Shown here: positions 8,630 through 17,469 of the stretch, piece after piece | Numbering within the stretch: the stretch's first letter is position 1 | Layout: each line of letters begins with the position of its first letter | DNA from: Microvirga zambiensis WSM3693 | Lineage (GTDB): Bacteria > Pseudomonadota > Alphaproteobacteria > Rhizobiales > Beijerinckiaceae | DNA: 64,000 bases | NCBI RefSeq assembly: GCF_016735695.1 | Contig: NZ_JAERQD010000005.1 | Location: 62,001-126,000, forward strand | Direction of reading: 5' to 3' | Program-made: the position numbers and the translations under genes | The notes under the pieces: model-generated | Databases searched by the model: none | What the model was told of the DNA's origin: nothing | The model's input: the letters and a program-made list of their open reading frames with translations, nothing else

Positions 8630-9409
8630 ATGACCTCGCGAACGCAGAGTTGGGTAGCGCCGAGCGCCATGGACACCACGGAAGCCGTCGGTTGGGGCTG
8701 GACGACTCCCGCATCCCCCAAGCAGCCTGCCCGGAGATCCCTGCTGAAACGCGGGCTCGCCATCGGCTTATGGAGCGCCGTAGCCCTTCTCGTGGTCGGG
8801 CTCCTCGGCTTTCTCGGCTTCGTCTACAGCCTCGACCGGTTCGAGCAGCCGCCCGAGACCCGGGCGGACGGCATCGTCGCCATGACCGGCGGCGCGCAGC
8901 GGATCGGCGACGCCATCGATCTCCTGGCCAAGGGCTATGCCAAGCGGCTCCTGATCTCCGGCGTCAACGAGAACACCAGCCGGGACCAGATCGCCCGCCT
9001 CAACCCCGGCCAGCGGCGGCTGTTCGATTGCTGCGTGGATCTCGACTACCGGGCCCGCAACACCATCGGCAACGCCATCGAGACCCGGCGCTGGGCGGAG
9101 CGGAACGGATTCGACGCCATCATCGTGGTCACCTCGAACTACCACATGCCCCGCACCCTGGTGGAGCTCGACCACGCCCTGCCGAACCTGCAGAAGATCC
9201 CCTATCCGGTCGCGGCCACCATCGATCCGCACGAATGGTGGCACAATCCATCCGTCACGAAGGTGATCTTCACCGAATATCTCAAGTTCCTGGCGGTCTG
9301 GCTCCGGACCCGCTTCGAGGGCGACCCGGAACGCTCCTCCGTGGCGCAGATCATCAGCGGCGGCTCTCCCATCAAGGGACAGCTTATCGCCGAGCCTCTA
9401 TGGCGCTAG
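8630..9409 (+). CDS. YdcF family (DUF218) membrane-anchored protein
   Basis: A 259-residue protein with a single N-terminal TM segment (about 45-70) followed by a DUF218/YdcF domain, which has an SAM-binding-like Rossmann fold and is linked to envelope polysaccharide or peptidoglycan functions. Conserved blocks: DGIVAMTGGAQRI, RLLISGVNENTS, ARNTIGNAIET and VVTSNYHMPRT. Start choice is uncertain: ATG at 8576, 8630 and 8669 are in frame; 8630 has a GAGG just upstream and 8669 would still keep the TM anchor. It lies between ftsX and plsC and probably belongs to their operon. Confidence 0.82.
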   Translation: MTSRTQSWVAPSAMDTTEAVGWGWTTPASPKQPARRSLLKRGLAIGLWSAVALLVVGLLGFLGFVYSLDRFEQPPETRADGIVAMTGGAQRIGDAIDLLAKGYAKRLLISGVNENTSRDQIARLNPGQRRLFDCCVDLDYRARNTIGNAIETRRWAERNGFDAIIVVTSNYHMPRTLVELDHALPNLQKIPYPVAATIDPHEWWHNPSVTKVIFTEYLKFLAVWLRTRFEGDPERSSVAQIISGGSPIKGQLIAEPLWR

Positions 9410-9482
9410 AGAAGTCCACCAAACCGCATTAAAGTGCCGCGCTCGCGGAGCCTCATGCTCCGCTTTTCGTTTTCAAGAAGCC

Positions 9483-10250
9483 ATGCTGATCGTCCGCTCC
9501 CTGCTGTTCAACGTCGCCTTCTACGCTAACCTGATCCTGTGGCTGATCATCCTGATCCCTGGGGTTCTGATGCCGCGCAGGGTTTTCATCGAGCTCGTCA
9601 AGCTCTGGGGACGGACCTCGATCTGGCTTCTGCGCGTCATCGCCGGAACCAAGGTCGAGATCACCGGCCTCGAGAAGATCCCGCCGGGCGGGGCGCTGGT
9701 CGCGGCCAAGCACCAGTCGTTTCTCGAAACCTTCGCCCTTTTGACGCTCTTCGACGACCCCACCTACATCCTCAAGCGCGAGCTGATGTGGATCCCCTTC
9801 TTCGGCTGGTATCTGGCCAAAGCGCGCTGCGTGCCGGTCGACCGCAAGGCCGGATCGCAGGCACTCGTGCAGATGACGGCGCGGGCGAAGGACGAAGCCC
9901 AGCACGGGCGCCAGATCATCATCTTTCCCGAGGGCACCCGCCGTCCGCCGGGGGCGCCGCCGGCCTACAAATACGGCGTGGCGCATCTCTACCAGAATCT
10001 CGGCTTTCCCTGCATTCCGGTCGGCATGAATTCGGGCCTTTACTGGCCGCGCCGCCAGTTCATCCGCCGTCCCGGCACCGTCCGCATCGAGGTGCTCGAC
10101 CCGATCGCGCCCGGCCTCCCCCGCGAAGCGTTCTTCAAGCTGCTGCAGGAGCGGGTCGAGGAATCCTCCAACCGATTGCTGGAGGAGGGCCGCAAGGAGC
10201 TCGGCCTCGGATCCGCCTCCGCCTCGGAAGCGTCGCTGTCGAAGGTCTAG
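9483..10250 (+). CDS. plsC: 1-acyl-sn-glycerol-3-phosphate acyltransferase
   Basis: A 255-residue membrane-bound acyltransferase that makes phosphatidic acid from lysophosphatidic acid. An N-terminal hydrophobic stretch (8-33) anchors it. The catalytic block is KHQSFLET, in which the usual HX4D aspartate is glutamate, as seen in many alphaproteobacterial PlsC proteins. The substrate block IIIFPEGTRR and the later VGMNSGLYWPR are typical. The start at 9483 has AAGAAG just upstream. It is the last gene of the ftsE-ftsX-ydcF-plsC series. Confidence 0.9.
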   Translation: MLIVRSLLFNVAFYANLILWLIILIPGVLMPRRVFIELVKLWGRTSIWLLRVIAGTKVEITGLEKIPPGGALVAAKHQSFLETFALLTLFDDPTYILKRELMWIPFFGWYLAKARCVPVDRKAGSQALVQMTARAKDEAQHGRQIIIFPEGTRRPPGAPPAYKYGVAHLYQNLGFPCIPVGMNSGLYWPRRQFIRRPGTVRIEVLDPIAPGLPREAFFKLLQERVEESSNRLLEEGRKELGLGSASASEASLSKV

Positions 10251-10262
10251 CAGGACTTCGGC

Positions 10263-10410
10263 ACGTCATGGCCGGCCTCGTGCCGTCGGGGATGACACCC
10301 GGAACGTCATGGCCGCACTTGTTGCGGCCACCCACGCCTTGAGAACCGCCACGTTGCAAAGACGTGGGTCCCCGGGATGATCCTCGGATCAAGTCCGGGG
10401 ACGGGGACGA
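10263..10410. repeat. Family A palindromic repeats, copy 3 (compound)
   Basis: Two partly overlapping units: one from GCACGTCATGGCCGGCC to GGGGATGACAC, and one from ACGTCATGGCCGCACTTG to CCGGGGACGGGGACGACG, with internal CACGCCTTGAGAACC and AAAGACGTGGGT arms. The array lies between plsC and the promoter of the small gene at 10524. Confidence 0.75.
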
Positions 10411-10485
10411 CGCGCCATACACAGCACATCATCCGCGATGTGCCAAAAAGCACGCAAACCCAAGCACAGCCAAGCTTTCAGCGAC

Positions 10486-10514
10486 TTGACGACTCACTCG
10501 CCGATTCTTACATA
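10486..10514 (+). promoter_or_regulatory. Sigma70-type promoter with overlapping palindrome
   Basis: TTGACG (10486-10491) is separated by 17 bases from TACATA (10509-10514). The -10 region overlaps a perfect inverted repeat TTCTTA-CATA-TAAGAA (10505-10520). Initiation 7-10 bases after the -10 would fall at or just before the ATG at 10524, so the message would have little or no leader. Confidence 0.6.
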
Positions 10515-10523
10515 TAAGAACAT

Positions 10524-10958
10524 ATGGCGAACAAACGAACCATATCCTGGAACGCGGCAATGCGGGACCTCCGCAACGACCGAACGCGGAGGACGGGTGT
10601 GCGCGAGGAAAGGCTACGGGCGACCGCAGGGCTTCGCTCCTCTTCCACCCTCAGCTCCTGGCGCGGTCATTCGGGACGCCGCTACATCGTCGGCGTGCAT
10701 GCGCTGAACGAGGCTGAACTGCTGGACGTGACCGATGCGGTGATCCTCGCCGTCAAACGCGACCGGACCGGCACCGGCATGGTGATCGATGCCGCCATGG
10801 CGGCTGCCGATCCCAGCGAGGAGATCCGGCTGCGCTGGCTGAAGAAGGCTCAAGGCCGCGGCGCCACCGAACTGCACATCCACCGCCTTGCCGCCACCGA
10901 GGCCGACCGCCGCGCCATCTTCGAGGATCTGCGCGAGAACGAGACTCAAGGCTCCTGA
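10524..10958 (+). CDS. Conserved-looking hypothetical protein, 144 residues
   Basis: A soluble protein of unknown family. The basic N-terminal 55 residues (MANKRTISWNAAMRDLRNDR, later SSWRGHSGRRYIVGVH) lead into an alpha/beta-looking region (EAELLDVTDAVILAVKRD) and a helical C-terminus (RWLKKAQGRGATELHIHRL). No ribosome binding site precedes the ATG; instead a good promoter ends ten bases upstream, pointing to a leaderless transcript. The stop lies just inside the 3' end of the convergent chaC gene (overlap 10946-10958). I do not assign a function. Confidence 0.65.
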   Translation: MANKRTISWNAAMRDLRNDRTRRTGVREERLRATAGLRSSSTLSSWRGHSGRRYIVGVHALNEAELLDVTDAVILAVKRDRTGTGMVIDAAMAAADPSEEIRLRWLKKAQGRGATELHIHRLAATEADRRAIFEDLRENETQGS

Positions 10959-11482
10959 GCAAGCGAGTCGACGATCCGGTGCAGCAGCGGATCGACCACG
11001 TGCATGCCGATGAGATGATCGTAAGTCGAGCGCACGTAATCCGGGTTGCGGCCCGAAACGCCCTGCCCCTGCCGCACCAGCCTCAGGACTTCCTCATAGG
11101 ACAGGCGGCCGGCATATTGCCCATGGTTGCGGTCGACCACATAGGCGAGCGCGCGGATCCGGCGGGCATCGGCCAGCCTGACCGGCAGATGCCGTTCCAG
11201 ATAGACCGCCGTCACCTGCTCGCGGTCCCGGAGATACTGGATCGTGGCCTGCTCGTTCTCGGGGGCGACACGGAAGGCGACCCCGTGGCAGCGCCCGCCT
11301 CTGTCCAGCCCCAGGACGAGCCCGGGATGCTCCGGCGTCCCGCGATGGACGTGGGAGAACACGCAGAGCGAACGGTGATAGCCGTAGAGATGGGCATGGG
11401 CGCGCTCCACGAAGTCGAAGCCCGGCCGCCATATGAGCGAGCCATAGCCGAATACCCAGAGATCTTCCGAGACGTCCTTCAT
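10946..11482 (-). CDS. ChaC-type gamma-glutamylcyclotransferase
   Basis: A 178-residue enzyme of the ChaC family, which degrades glutathione to 5-oxoproline and Cys-Gly. The N-terminal substrate loop VFGYGSLIWRPGF is diagnostic, and the catalytic Glu is in LRDREQVTAVY. HGVAFRV and RNPDYVRSTYDHL are also family blocks. The start at 11482 puts the loop at the usual distance from the N-terminus; ATG at 11509 would add nine residues. Its 3' end overlaps the convergent hypothetical gene by 13 bases. A family B repeat relic lies upstream at 11592-11634. Confidence 0.9.
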   Translation of the reverse strand: MKDVSEDLWVFGYGSLIWRPGFDFVERAHAHLYGYHRSLCVFSHVHRGTPEHPGLVLGLDRGGRCHGVAFRVAPENEQATIQYLRDREQVTAVYLERHLPVRLADARRIRALAYVVDRNHGQYAGRLSYEEVLRLVRQGQGVSGRNPDYVRSTYDHLIGMHVVDPLLHRIVDSLAQEP

Positions 11483-11591
11483 GTCGCGATGCCCGAACCC
11501 CGTCCGCATCGGGCCTATACCATCGCTCCCGAAAGGCGGCACCATTTTTGGGGCGAAATCGCCGCTTAGTTTCGCGGCAGGCGCTTCGCCC

Positions 11592-11634
11592 GCACGAATG
11601 TGGGTCCACTTTTTCGTCCGATCCTCTAGAGGTA
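11592..11634. repeat. Degenerate family B repeat fragment
   Basis: GTGGGTCCACTTTTTCGTCCGATCCTCTAGAG resembles the right half of the units at 243-455 and 43077-43134 (TCCACTTTTGGGTCCGATGC) but is decayed. It lies in the space between the divergent chaC and DUF2125 genes. Confidence 0.45.
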
Positions 11635-11657
11635 CGGGCATCACAACAGGAGTTCGC

Positions 11658-12713
11658 ATGGATCAGGCCGCCCCGGCGCGACAGGTTCGCCGCAGCCGTT
11701 TCTGGCTCTACACCCCTTTCGTCCTGCTGCTGCTCCTCGCCATCGCCTGGAGCGTCGCGTGGTTCGCGATCCGCAACCGCGCGGCCGAAGCGCTCGACGG
11801 CTGGATCGCGGCGGAGGCGCGGGGCGGACGGCAATGGACCTGCGGCGACCGCACCATCGCCGGCTATCCCTTCCGCGTTGAAATCATCTGCAACACCCTT
11901 GATCTGAAGCGCGGCGCCGTGACCGCCTCTTTCGGCCGCACCGAGGCCGTCGCCCAGGTCTATCAGCCACGCCGCATCATCACCGAGGTCGCCGGCCCCT
12001 TGCGCGTCAGCGACGGCAGGGTGACGGTGGACGGCAGCTGGGACCTGCTGCAGGCGAGCATCAACGTCTCCCCGACGGGCGGGCTGCAGCGTGTCTCCGT
12101 CGCCGCCGACGCACCGAAGGTCAGCATCGCCGGTCTCGGCACGGGCGAGATCGCCGGATCCGGCAAGCACCTGGAACTGCACGTGCGGCCCAACCCGTCG
12201 CGGATGGCGGAGCAGGCCCGCGACGTCGCGGCCTCGGTGACGGAAGCGCGCATTCCGATCCTCGACGCGCTGATCGGCGGCAGCGAGCCGGCCAATCTGA
12301 ACGCGGACATCACGGTCACGCAGGCGGATGGCTTCAAGGGCGGCACCATCGTCGAGGAGTTGGAGCTCTGGCGCAACGCGGGCGGCAAGATCGACATCCT
12401 GATGCTCGCGGCGGACAAGGGGCAGCGTCGGATCGAGACCAAGGGCGATCTGCGCCTCGACGACCAGCACCGGCCGGCAGGCCAGCTCACGCTCGCCGCC
12501 GCGGGCCTCGAGGGACTTCTGAGCAACCTCACCGGCGGCCGCGTCGGCGGCAACCTGATCGGCATGCTGCTCGGGCAGGGATCGCGCTCCAACACAGGCC
12601 AGCCCAATGCCAAACCCCAGCTCGCCACCCTGCCCCCGCTGCGGCTCGAGAACGGCTTGATCGCCATGGGGCCGTTCGTGATCCCGAACGTGAGGCTGCA
12701 GCCACTTTATTGA
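11658..12713 (+). CDS. DUF2125 family membrane-anchored protein
   Basis: A 351-residue protein with a short basic tail, one N-terminal TM helix (about 17-38, WLYTPFVLLLLLAIAWSVAW) and a large periplasmic domain. The early WTCGDRTIAGYPFRVEI...CNTLDLK region with its pair of cysteines matches what I know of alphaproteobacterial DUF2125 proteins, whose role is unknown. Beta-rich repeats follow (GPLRVSDGRVTVDGSWD, NADITVTQADGF, ETKGDLRLDD), reminiscent of AsmA-like or lipid-handling envelope proteins; that comparison is an inference. The start at 11658 has AGGAG at 11647-11651. Confidence 0.78.
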   Translation: MDQAAPARQVRRSRFWLYTPFVLLLLLAIAWSVAWFAIRNRAAEALDGWIAAEARGGRQWTCGDRTIAGYPFRVEIICNTLDLKRGAVTASFGRTEAVAQVYQPRRIITEVAGPLRVSDGRVTVDGSWDLLQASINVSPTGGLQRVSVAADAPKVSIAGLGTGEIAGSGKHLELHVRPNPSRMAEQARDVAASVTEARIPILDALIGGSEPANLNADITVTQADGFKGGTIVEELELWRNAGGKIDILMLAADKGQRRIETKGDLRLDDQHRPAGQLTLAAAGLEGLLSNLTGGRVGGNLIGMLLGQGSRSNTGQPNAKPQLATLPPLRLENGLIAMGPFVIPNVRLQPLY

Positions 12714-12727
12714 GGCTGCAGCCTCTC

Positions 12728-12823
12728 ACGTCATGGCCGCACTTGGTTTACGGCCACCCAGGTCTTGGGAACCACAGCGCCGTAAAGGCGTGGATCCCCG
12801 GGACGAGCCCGGGGATGACGAAG
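12728..12823. repeat. Family A palindromic repeat, copy 4
   Basis: It begins CGTCATGGCCGCACTTGG and ends CCCGGGGATGACG, with arms CCACCCAGGTCTTGGGAACC and AGGCGTGGATCCCCGGGAC. It follows the DUF2125 gene directly. Confidence 0.75.
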
Positions 12824-12844
12824 GTGGGTGTCATGAGGGACAGT

Positions 12845-12950
12845 GTCATTCCCGTCCGGAGCGCAGCGGAGGGGAAGGGAATCCATCGGCTCGGCGCTTG
12901 ATCGTGGATCCCCTTCCCGGCCCTCCGGGCCGCCGGGGATGACATCGGAA
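12845..12950. repeat. Palindromic repeat with GGAAGGGAATCCA arms
   Basis: GTCATTCCCGTCCGGAGCGC then GGGGAAGGGAATCCATCGG are mirrored by GTGGATCCCCTTCCC and GGGGATGACAT. A second copy with the same arms lies at 22690-22795, in opposite order. It lies between the DUF2125 gene and tyrA. Confidence 0.7.
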
Positions 12951-12982
12951 AGGCTCCTCTCCTCTCGACCGATCAATGCCGC

Positions 12983-13933
12983 CTAAGCCTTGTCTTCGCG
13001 CCGGCGGCCGAAATCCGGCTCGGGGGTTTCCTGGCCCGACGAGATGATGCCGCGGCGGATGGCGCGGGTGCGGGTGAAGAGGTCGAAGAGCTTGTCGCCC
13101 TCGCCCCAGCGGATGGCCCGCGCCAGCAGCGCGATGTCCTCGTTGAGGCGCCCGAGCATCTCCAGCACGGCCTCGCGGTTGTGCAGGAAGACGTCGCGCC
13201 ACATGGTCGGATCGGAGGCGGCGATGCGGGTGAAATCGCGAAAGCCGCCGGCGGAGAACTTGATCACCTCGCCTTGCGTGACGGTCTCCAGATCCGCCGC
13301 CGTGCCGACGATGTTGTAGGCGATCAGGTGCGGCACGTGGCTGGTGATGGCGAGCACCAAGTCATGATGCTGCGCGGTCATGACCTCCACGTTGGAGCCC
13401 ATCGCCTCCCAGAAGGCGCGCACGCGCTCGGTGGCCGCCTCGTCCGTGCCCTCGGGCGGGGTCAGGATGCACCAGCGATTGTGGAACAGCGTCGCAAAGC
13501 CCGCATCAGGCCCCGAATGCTCGGTGCCCGCCACCGGATGCGCCGGCACGAAGGACACGCCGGGCGGCAGGTGCGGCTGCACCTGCGCCACGACGGAGGC
13601 CTTCACCGAGCCCACGTCGGACACGATGCAGCCGGGCTTGAGGCCAGGGCTCATGGCTTCCGCCACCTTGCCGCAGACGCCGACCGGCACGCAGAGGATG
13701 ACGAGATCCGCATCCCTCACGCCGGCCGCCGCATCGGTCGTCGCCTCGTCGGCGAAACCGAGTTCGCGCACGCGCTCGACCACCTGTTCGCTCGCATCGA
13801 TGGCGACGATGGTGCGCGCGAGATTGAGATGGCGTGCGGCGCGGGCGATCGACGAGCCGATCAGCCCGATGCCGACGAGGCTGAGGCGCTCGAAGAGCGG
13901 TTCTTCACGCGGAGGACCGAGACGCTCAGGCAT
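12983..13933 (-). CDS. tyrA: Prephenate / arogenate dehydrogenase
   Basis: A 316-residue NAD(P)-dependent enzyme for the oxidative decarboxylation of prephenate (or arogenate) in tyrosine synthesis. The Rossmann motif is [13 protein letters not shown] near the N-terminus, followed by the acidic AIDAS typical of NAD preference. The catalytic His lies in [13 protein letters not shown], and [12 protein letters not shown] and [14 protein letters not shown] are conserved active-site blocks. No ACT domain is present. The start at 13933 lies inside the end of hisC (8-base overlap), which implies translational coupling. The charged C-terminal tail (FGRRREDKA) is unlikely to be structured. Confidence 0.92.
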   Translation of the reverse strand: MPERLGPPREEPLFERLSLVGIGLIGSSIARAARHLNLARTIVAIDASEQVVERVRELGFADEATTDAAAGVRDADLVILCVPVGVCGKVAEAMSPGLKPGCIVSDVGSVKASVVAQVQPHLPPGVSFVPAHPVAGTEHSGPDAGFATLFHNRWCILTPPEGTDEAATERVRAFWEAMGSNVEVMTAQHHDLVLAITSHVPHLIAYNIVGTAADLETVTQGEVIKFSAGGFRDFTRIAASDPTMWRDVFLHNREAVLEMLGRLNEDIALLARAIRWGEGDKLFDLFTRTRAIRRGIISSGQETPEPDFGRRREDKA

Positions 13934-15026
13934 GTTTACCGCCCAGGAAATCGCGCAAAGCCGCCACCACGAGGCCGTTCGCCTCCTCATTGCCGACGGT
14001 CAGGCGCAGGGCATCGGGAAGACCGTAGGCATCGATCCGGCGCAGGATCAGGCCGCGCGAGGAGAGAAAGGCATCCGCATCCTTCGCGGTCCGGCCTGCC
14101 TCCTTCGGGAAATGGATCAGCAGGAAGTTGCCCACGCTCGGCGTCACCTTGAGGCCGAGCGCCTCGATCTCTCGGGTGAGCCAAGCGAGCCATTGTTCGT
14201 TGTGCTCGACGGCTTTTGCGATATGGGCCTCGTCCTGGATCGCGGCGATGCCTGCCGCCATGGCCGGGCCGCTCACGTTGAAAGGACCGCGGATACGGTT
14301 GACCGCATCGACGATGTGGGGCGGCGCCACCATCCAGCCGAGCCGCAGGTTGGCAAGGCCGTAGATCTTCGAGAAGGTGCGGGTCATCACCACGTTCTCG
14401 GATGTGGCGACGAGCTCGAGTCCGGACTCGTAATCGTTGCGGCGGACATATTCCGCATAGGCCGCATCGAGCACCAGCACCACATGCGGCGGCAGGGCCG
14501 CGTGCAGGCGCTTGACCTCGTCGAAGGGAATGTAGGTGCCCGTCGGGTTGTTGGGATTGGCGAGGAAGACGATCTTGGTCTTCTCCGTCACCTTGGCGAG
14601 GATCGCGTCCACATCGGTGCGCAGGTCCTTTTCCGGCGCCACGACGGGCACGCCGCCGGCCGCCAGGATCGCGATGCGGTAGACCAGGAATCCGTGCTCG
14701 GTGAAGATGCCCTCGTCGCCTGGGCCCACATAGGCATGGGTGATGAGCGCGAGCAACTCGTCCGAGCCCGCGCCGCAGATGATGCGGTTCGGGTCGAGCC
14801 CGTACCGGCCCGCGATCGCTTCCCGCAGCTTGCCGGCGCCGCCATCCGGATAAAGCTCGAGATGGTCGAAGGTCCGGATCGCCTCGGCCGCCTTCGGCGA
14901 GGGGCCGAGCGGGGTCTCGTTCGAGGAGAGCTTATGGATCTTCGCAACCCCTTCAGCCTTGCTCTTGCCGGGCACATAGGCCTCGATCTGCATCACGCCG
15001 GGACGGGGCTGGGGACGGGTGGACAT
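13926..15026 (-). CDS. hisC: Histidinol-phosphate / aromatic aminotransferase
   Basis: A 366-residue fold type I PLP aminotransferase. The Schiff-base lysine is in [30 protein letters not shown] and VLDAAYAEY hold the PLP-contacting Asn, Asp and Tyr. The family can transaminate histidinol phosphate and, in many alphaproteobacteria, aromatic keto acids. Its place between chorismate mutase and tyrA suggests it acts, at least partly, in tyrosine and phenylalanine synthesis. The start at 15026 has AGGAAAG eight bases upstream. Confidence 0.9.
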   Translation of the reverse strand: MSTRPQPRPGVMQIEAYVPGKSKAEGVAKIHKLSSNETPLGPSPKAAEAIRTFDHLELYPDGGAGKLREAIAGRYGLDPNRIICGAGSDELLALITHAYVGPGDEGIFTEHGFLVYRIAILAAGGVPVVAPEKDLRTDVDAILAKVTEKTKIVFLANPNNPTGTYIPFDEVKRLHAALPPHVVLVLDAAYAEYVRRNDYESGLELVATSENVVMTRTFSKIYGLANLRLGWMVAPPHIVDAVNRIRGPFNVSGPAMAAGIAAIQDEAHIAKAVEHNEQWLAWLTREIEALGLKVTPSVGNFLLIHFPKEAGRTAKDADAFLSSRGLILRRIDAYGLPDALRLTVGNEEANGLVVAALRDFLGGKHA

Positions 15027-15082
15027 AAGGTCTTTCCTGATCACGAATGGTCTCGCGGGAAGCGTCTAGCGCAGGTCTGATT

Positions 15083-15934
15083 TCATTTCACGCGGAAACG
15101 TTCGGCATGGCTGCCGATCTCGGCGAGCTGGGCGAGGCTCGCGCCGGCCTTGGTGAGCGCCGCCTTGAGCGAAGCGGGCTCGACATGGCCCGGCACGGCG
15201 ATCAGCTCCGACAGGCCGTTGGTGTCGGCGGCGCTTGCCACCACCTCGCCCCCGAGCTGGGTGAGAGCCTCGTTGGCGCCCTTGTGCCAGCGCTCGAACT
15301 GGGCCGCATAGAGCACCACGTCGCGCACGGCCGCATCGGTCAGGGGCTTCGAGATCACGAAGACCGGGGTGCCGGCCGGATGATCGGGCCGCTCGATGAA
15401 GGGCAGGCGCGCGATGATCTTCGGGCGGCGCTTGTCGGCGAGCGTGCGCCACCAGGCGCCGCTGGTCGCGCCCTGGTCGAGGCGGAAGATGCCGAGATCG
15501 CCGCGGGAGGACGCCACCGCCTCGATCACCGCCGCGGCGCTCGGATGGGTGATGTAGGGCACCGTGAAGCCGAAATGGAACCGGGCCGAATCGCGCATGG
15601 GCGCATCGCCGCCGGAAATATCGGCATGGACGGCGTAGCTGGACTGGACATAGGTGAAGGTGCCGATGATCACCCGCCAGATGCTCTCCACCGTATCGAG
15701 TGGCAGGAGACCCTCGTGACGCTCGGCCAGCGCCTTCATCATCGAGGCTTCGCGCCCGGGCCGGAAGGCTGAAGCGATGCCGGTCTTGGAGGCTTTCTTG
15801 GAAGCGATCAGCCGGTCGATGATGGTGCCGCGCTCCATGAGCAGCCGGTGCATCGCCTCGTCGATGCGGTCGATCTCCTGGCGCAGATCGGCGAGAGATG
15901 GAGCGGAGGTCTCGGCAGGGTTCTCGGCGGACAT
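15083..15934 (-). CDS. Chorismate mutase with C-terminal prephenate-dehydratase-like region
   Basis: A 283-residue protein. Residues 12-95 form an AroQ-type chorismate mutase (LADLRQEIDRIDEAMHRLLMERGTIIDRLI, later FRPGREASMMKAL), which turns chorismate into prephenate. Residues about 105-283 resemble the two-lobed periplasmic-binding-like fold of prephenate dehydratase (GFTVPYITHPSAAAVIEAVASSRGDLGIF), but I do not find the catalytic Thr-Arg-Phe motif, so dehydratase activity is doubtful. It is first in a run with hisC and tyrA. GAGG lies upstream of the start. Confidence 0.82.
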   Translation of the reverse strand: MSAENPAETSAPSLADLRQEIDRIDEAMHRLLMERGTIIDRLIASKKASKTGIASAFRPGREASMMKALAERHEGLLPLDTVESIWRVIIGTFTYVQSSYAVHADISGGDAPMRDSARFHFGFTVPYITHPSAAAVIEAVASSRGDLGIFRLDQGATSGAWWRTLADKRRPKIIARLPFIERPDHPAGTPVFVISKPLTDAAVRDVVLYAAQFERWHKGANEALTQLGGEVVASAADTNGLSELIAVPGHVEPASLKAALTKAGASLAQLAEIGSHAERFRVK

Positions 15935-16065
15935 GAGCTTACATCCTCGGGGTCGGGCGCCTCTCTTTGGCTTTTTTGGTCCGTCTTGTCATCATTGATT
16001 GACTGGTGGGTTCGCGGGGCAGCGGTAGACAGGAAGTGAGGCCACTTTTCGTGATGCACTCCCCG

Positions 16066-16202
16066 TCACCCCGGCTCGGCTGCGCTGTCCAGGATGACGT
16101 TTCCCTCGCCGTCATCCCCGGACTTGGTCCGGGGACCCACGTCTTATGCGGCATCGTCGCTCCCAAGGCGTGGGTGGCCGGAACAAGTCCGGCCATGACG
16201 TG
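16066..16202. repeat. Family A palindromic repeats, copy 5 (compound)
   Basis: It includes CGTCATCCCCGGACTTGGTC then CGGGGACCCACGTCTT, mirrored by AAGGCGTGGGTGGCCGG and AAGTCCGGCCATGACG. A partial unit (CCCCGTCACCCCGGCTCGGC) leads it. The whole gap 15935-16299 between the divergent chorismate mutase and metX genes holds only this repeat and the metX leader. Confidence 0.75.
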
Positions 16203-16225
16203 AGGTGTGTCAGTGTGTTGGCGAG

Positions 16226-16285
16226 GCGTCATGCGCGTTGACGCGGCAGCCGCTCCGCAGTACCGGTTGTTCGAAAGAACGAACA
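16226..16285 (+). promoter_or_regulatory. Two small hairpins in the metX leader region
   Basis: The first is GCGTCA-N7-TGACGC (16226-16244). The second is TGTTCG-AAAGAA-CGAACA (16268-16285), ending 14 bases before the metX ATG. They could be RNA stem-loops or operator palindromes. I could not match them to the SAM-II riboswitch consensus that often precedes metX in alphaproteobacteria. Confidence 0.35.
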
Positions 16286-16299
16286 TTTCCGTTTAAAGC

Positions 16300-17469
16300 A
16301 TGTCATTTGCGCCCCTGTCCTCCGAACCGCGAAGCCAGGTCGACGACCCGTCGAGCCTGCTCATGCGCTTTGGCGCGGACGAGCCCCTCATGATGGATGC
16401 GGGCATCGCGCTTAGCCCCTGGCAGATCGCCTACCAGACCTACGGCACCCTCAATGCCGACAAGTCCAACGCCGTCCTGATCTGCCACGCGCTCACCGGC
16501 GACCAGCATGTGGCGAACGACAATCCCGTGACCGGCAAGCCTGGCTGGTGGCTGACCATGGTCGGGCCCGGCCGGCCGGTGGATACGGACCGCTTCTTCG
16601 TGATCTGCGCCAACGTGATCGGCGGCTGCATGGGCACCACGGGGCCCGCCTCGCTCAATCCGGCCACGGGCAAGCCCTATGCCCTCGATTTCCCGGTCGT
16701 GACGATCCGCGACATAGTGCGCTCGCAGGCTGCCCTCATCGACCGGCTCGGCATCGAGAAGCTGTTCTGCGTCATCGGCGGGTCGATGGGCGGCATGCAG
16801 GTGCTGCAATGGGCCGTGGACTATCCCGACCGGGTCTTCTCTGCCCTGCCCATCGCCGCCGCGGCCCGTCATTCGGCCCAGAACATCGCCTTCCACGAGG
16901 TCGGCCGCCAGGCGGTGATGGCCGATCCCGAATGGCGCGGCGGACGCTACCAGACCGAGGGCACCCGCCCCTCCAAGGGCCTCGCCGTCGCCCGCATGGG
17001 CGCGCACATCACCTATCTCTCCGAGATGGCCCTGCACCGGAAGTTCGGGCGCAATTTCCAGGACCGGTCCGCCCTGACCTTCTCCTTCGACGCCGATTTC
17101 CAGATCGAGAGCTACCTGCGCTACCAGGGCATTTCCTTCGTGGAGCGTTTCGACGCCAATTCCTATCTCTACGTCACCCGGGCGATGGATTATTTCGACC
17201 TCGCCGCCGAGCATGGCGGCTCGCTCGCCAAGGCGTTCAAGGGAACGCCGACGCGCTTCTGCGTGATTTCGTTCACCTCCGACTGGCTCTTCCCGACTTC
17301 GGATTCCCGCGCCATCGTGCATGCCTTGAACGCCGCTGCCGCCTCCGTCGCCTTCGTCGAGGTGGAGAGCGACAAGGGCCACGATGCCTTCCTGCTCGAG
17401 GAGCCCGAAATGTTCGCGGCAGCGCGAGGCTTCATCGACGCGGCCGCGCGGGTCAGGGGAATCGCATGA
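16300..17469 (+). CDS. metX: Homoserine O-acyltransferase MetX
   Basis: A 389-residue alpha/beta-hydrolase-fold acyltransferase that activates homoserine for methionine synthesis (acetyl-CoA usually, succinyl-CoA in some lineages). The nucleophile is Ser162 in GGSMGGMQ, the catalytic Asp is in DWLFPTSDS, and the His is in [10 protein letters not shown] near the C-terminus. [11 protein letters not shown] is the oxyanion region. It ends by ATGA overlap with metW, the usual arrangement in alphaproteobacteria. The presence of metX and of a trans-sulfuration enzyme at 4-5 kb fits a complete methionine route. Confidence 0.95.
   Translation: MSFAPLSSEPRSQVDDPSSLLMRFGADEPLMMDAGIALSPWQIAYQTYGTLNADKSNAVLICHALTGDQHVANDNPVTGKPGWWLTMVGPGRPVDTDRFFVICANVIGGCMGTTGPASLNPATGKPYALDFPVVTIRDIVRSQAALIDRLGIEKLFCVIGGSMGGMQVLQWAVDYPDRVFSALPIAAAARHSAQNIAFHEVGRQAVMADPEWRGGRYQTEGTRPSKGLAVARMGAHITYLSEMALHRKFGRNFQDRSALTFSFDADFQIESYLRYQGISFVERFDANSYLYVTRAMDYFDLAAEHGGSLAKAFKGTPTRFCVISFTSDWLFPTSDSRAIVHALNAAAASVAFVEVESDKGHDAFLLEEPEMFAAARGFIDAAARVRGIA

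Noticed and set aside
13380..15080. 566-codon plus-strand frame over tyrA and hisC
   Set aside because: Both antisense genes are recognised enzymes with catalytic residues and coupled starts.
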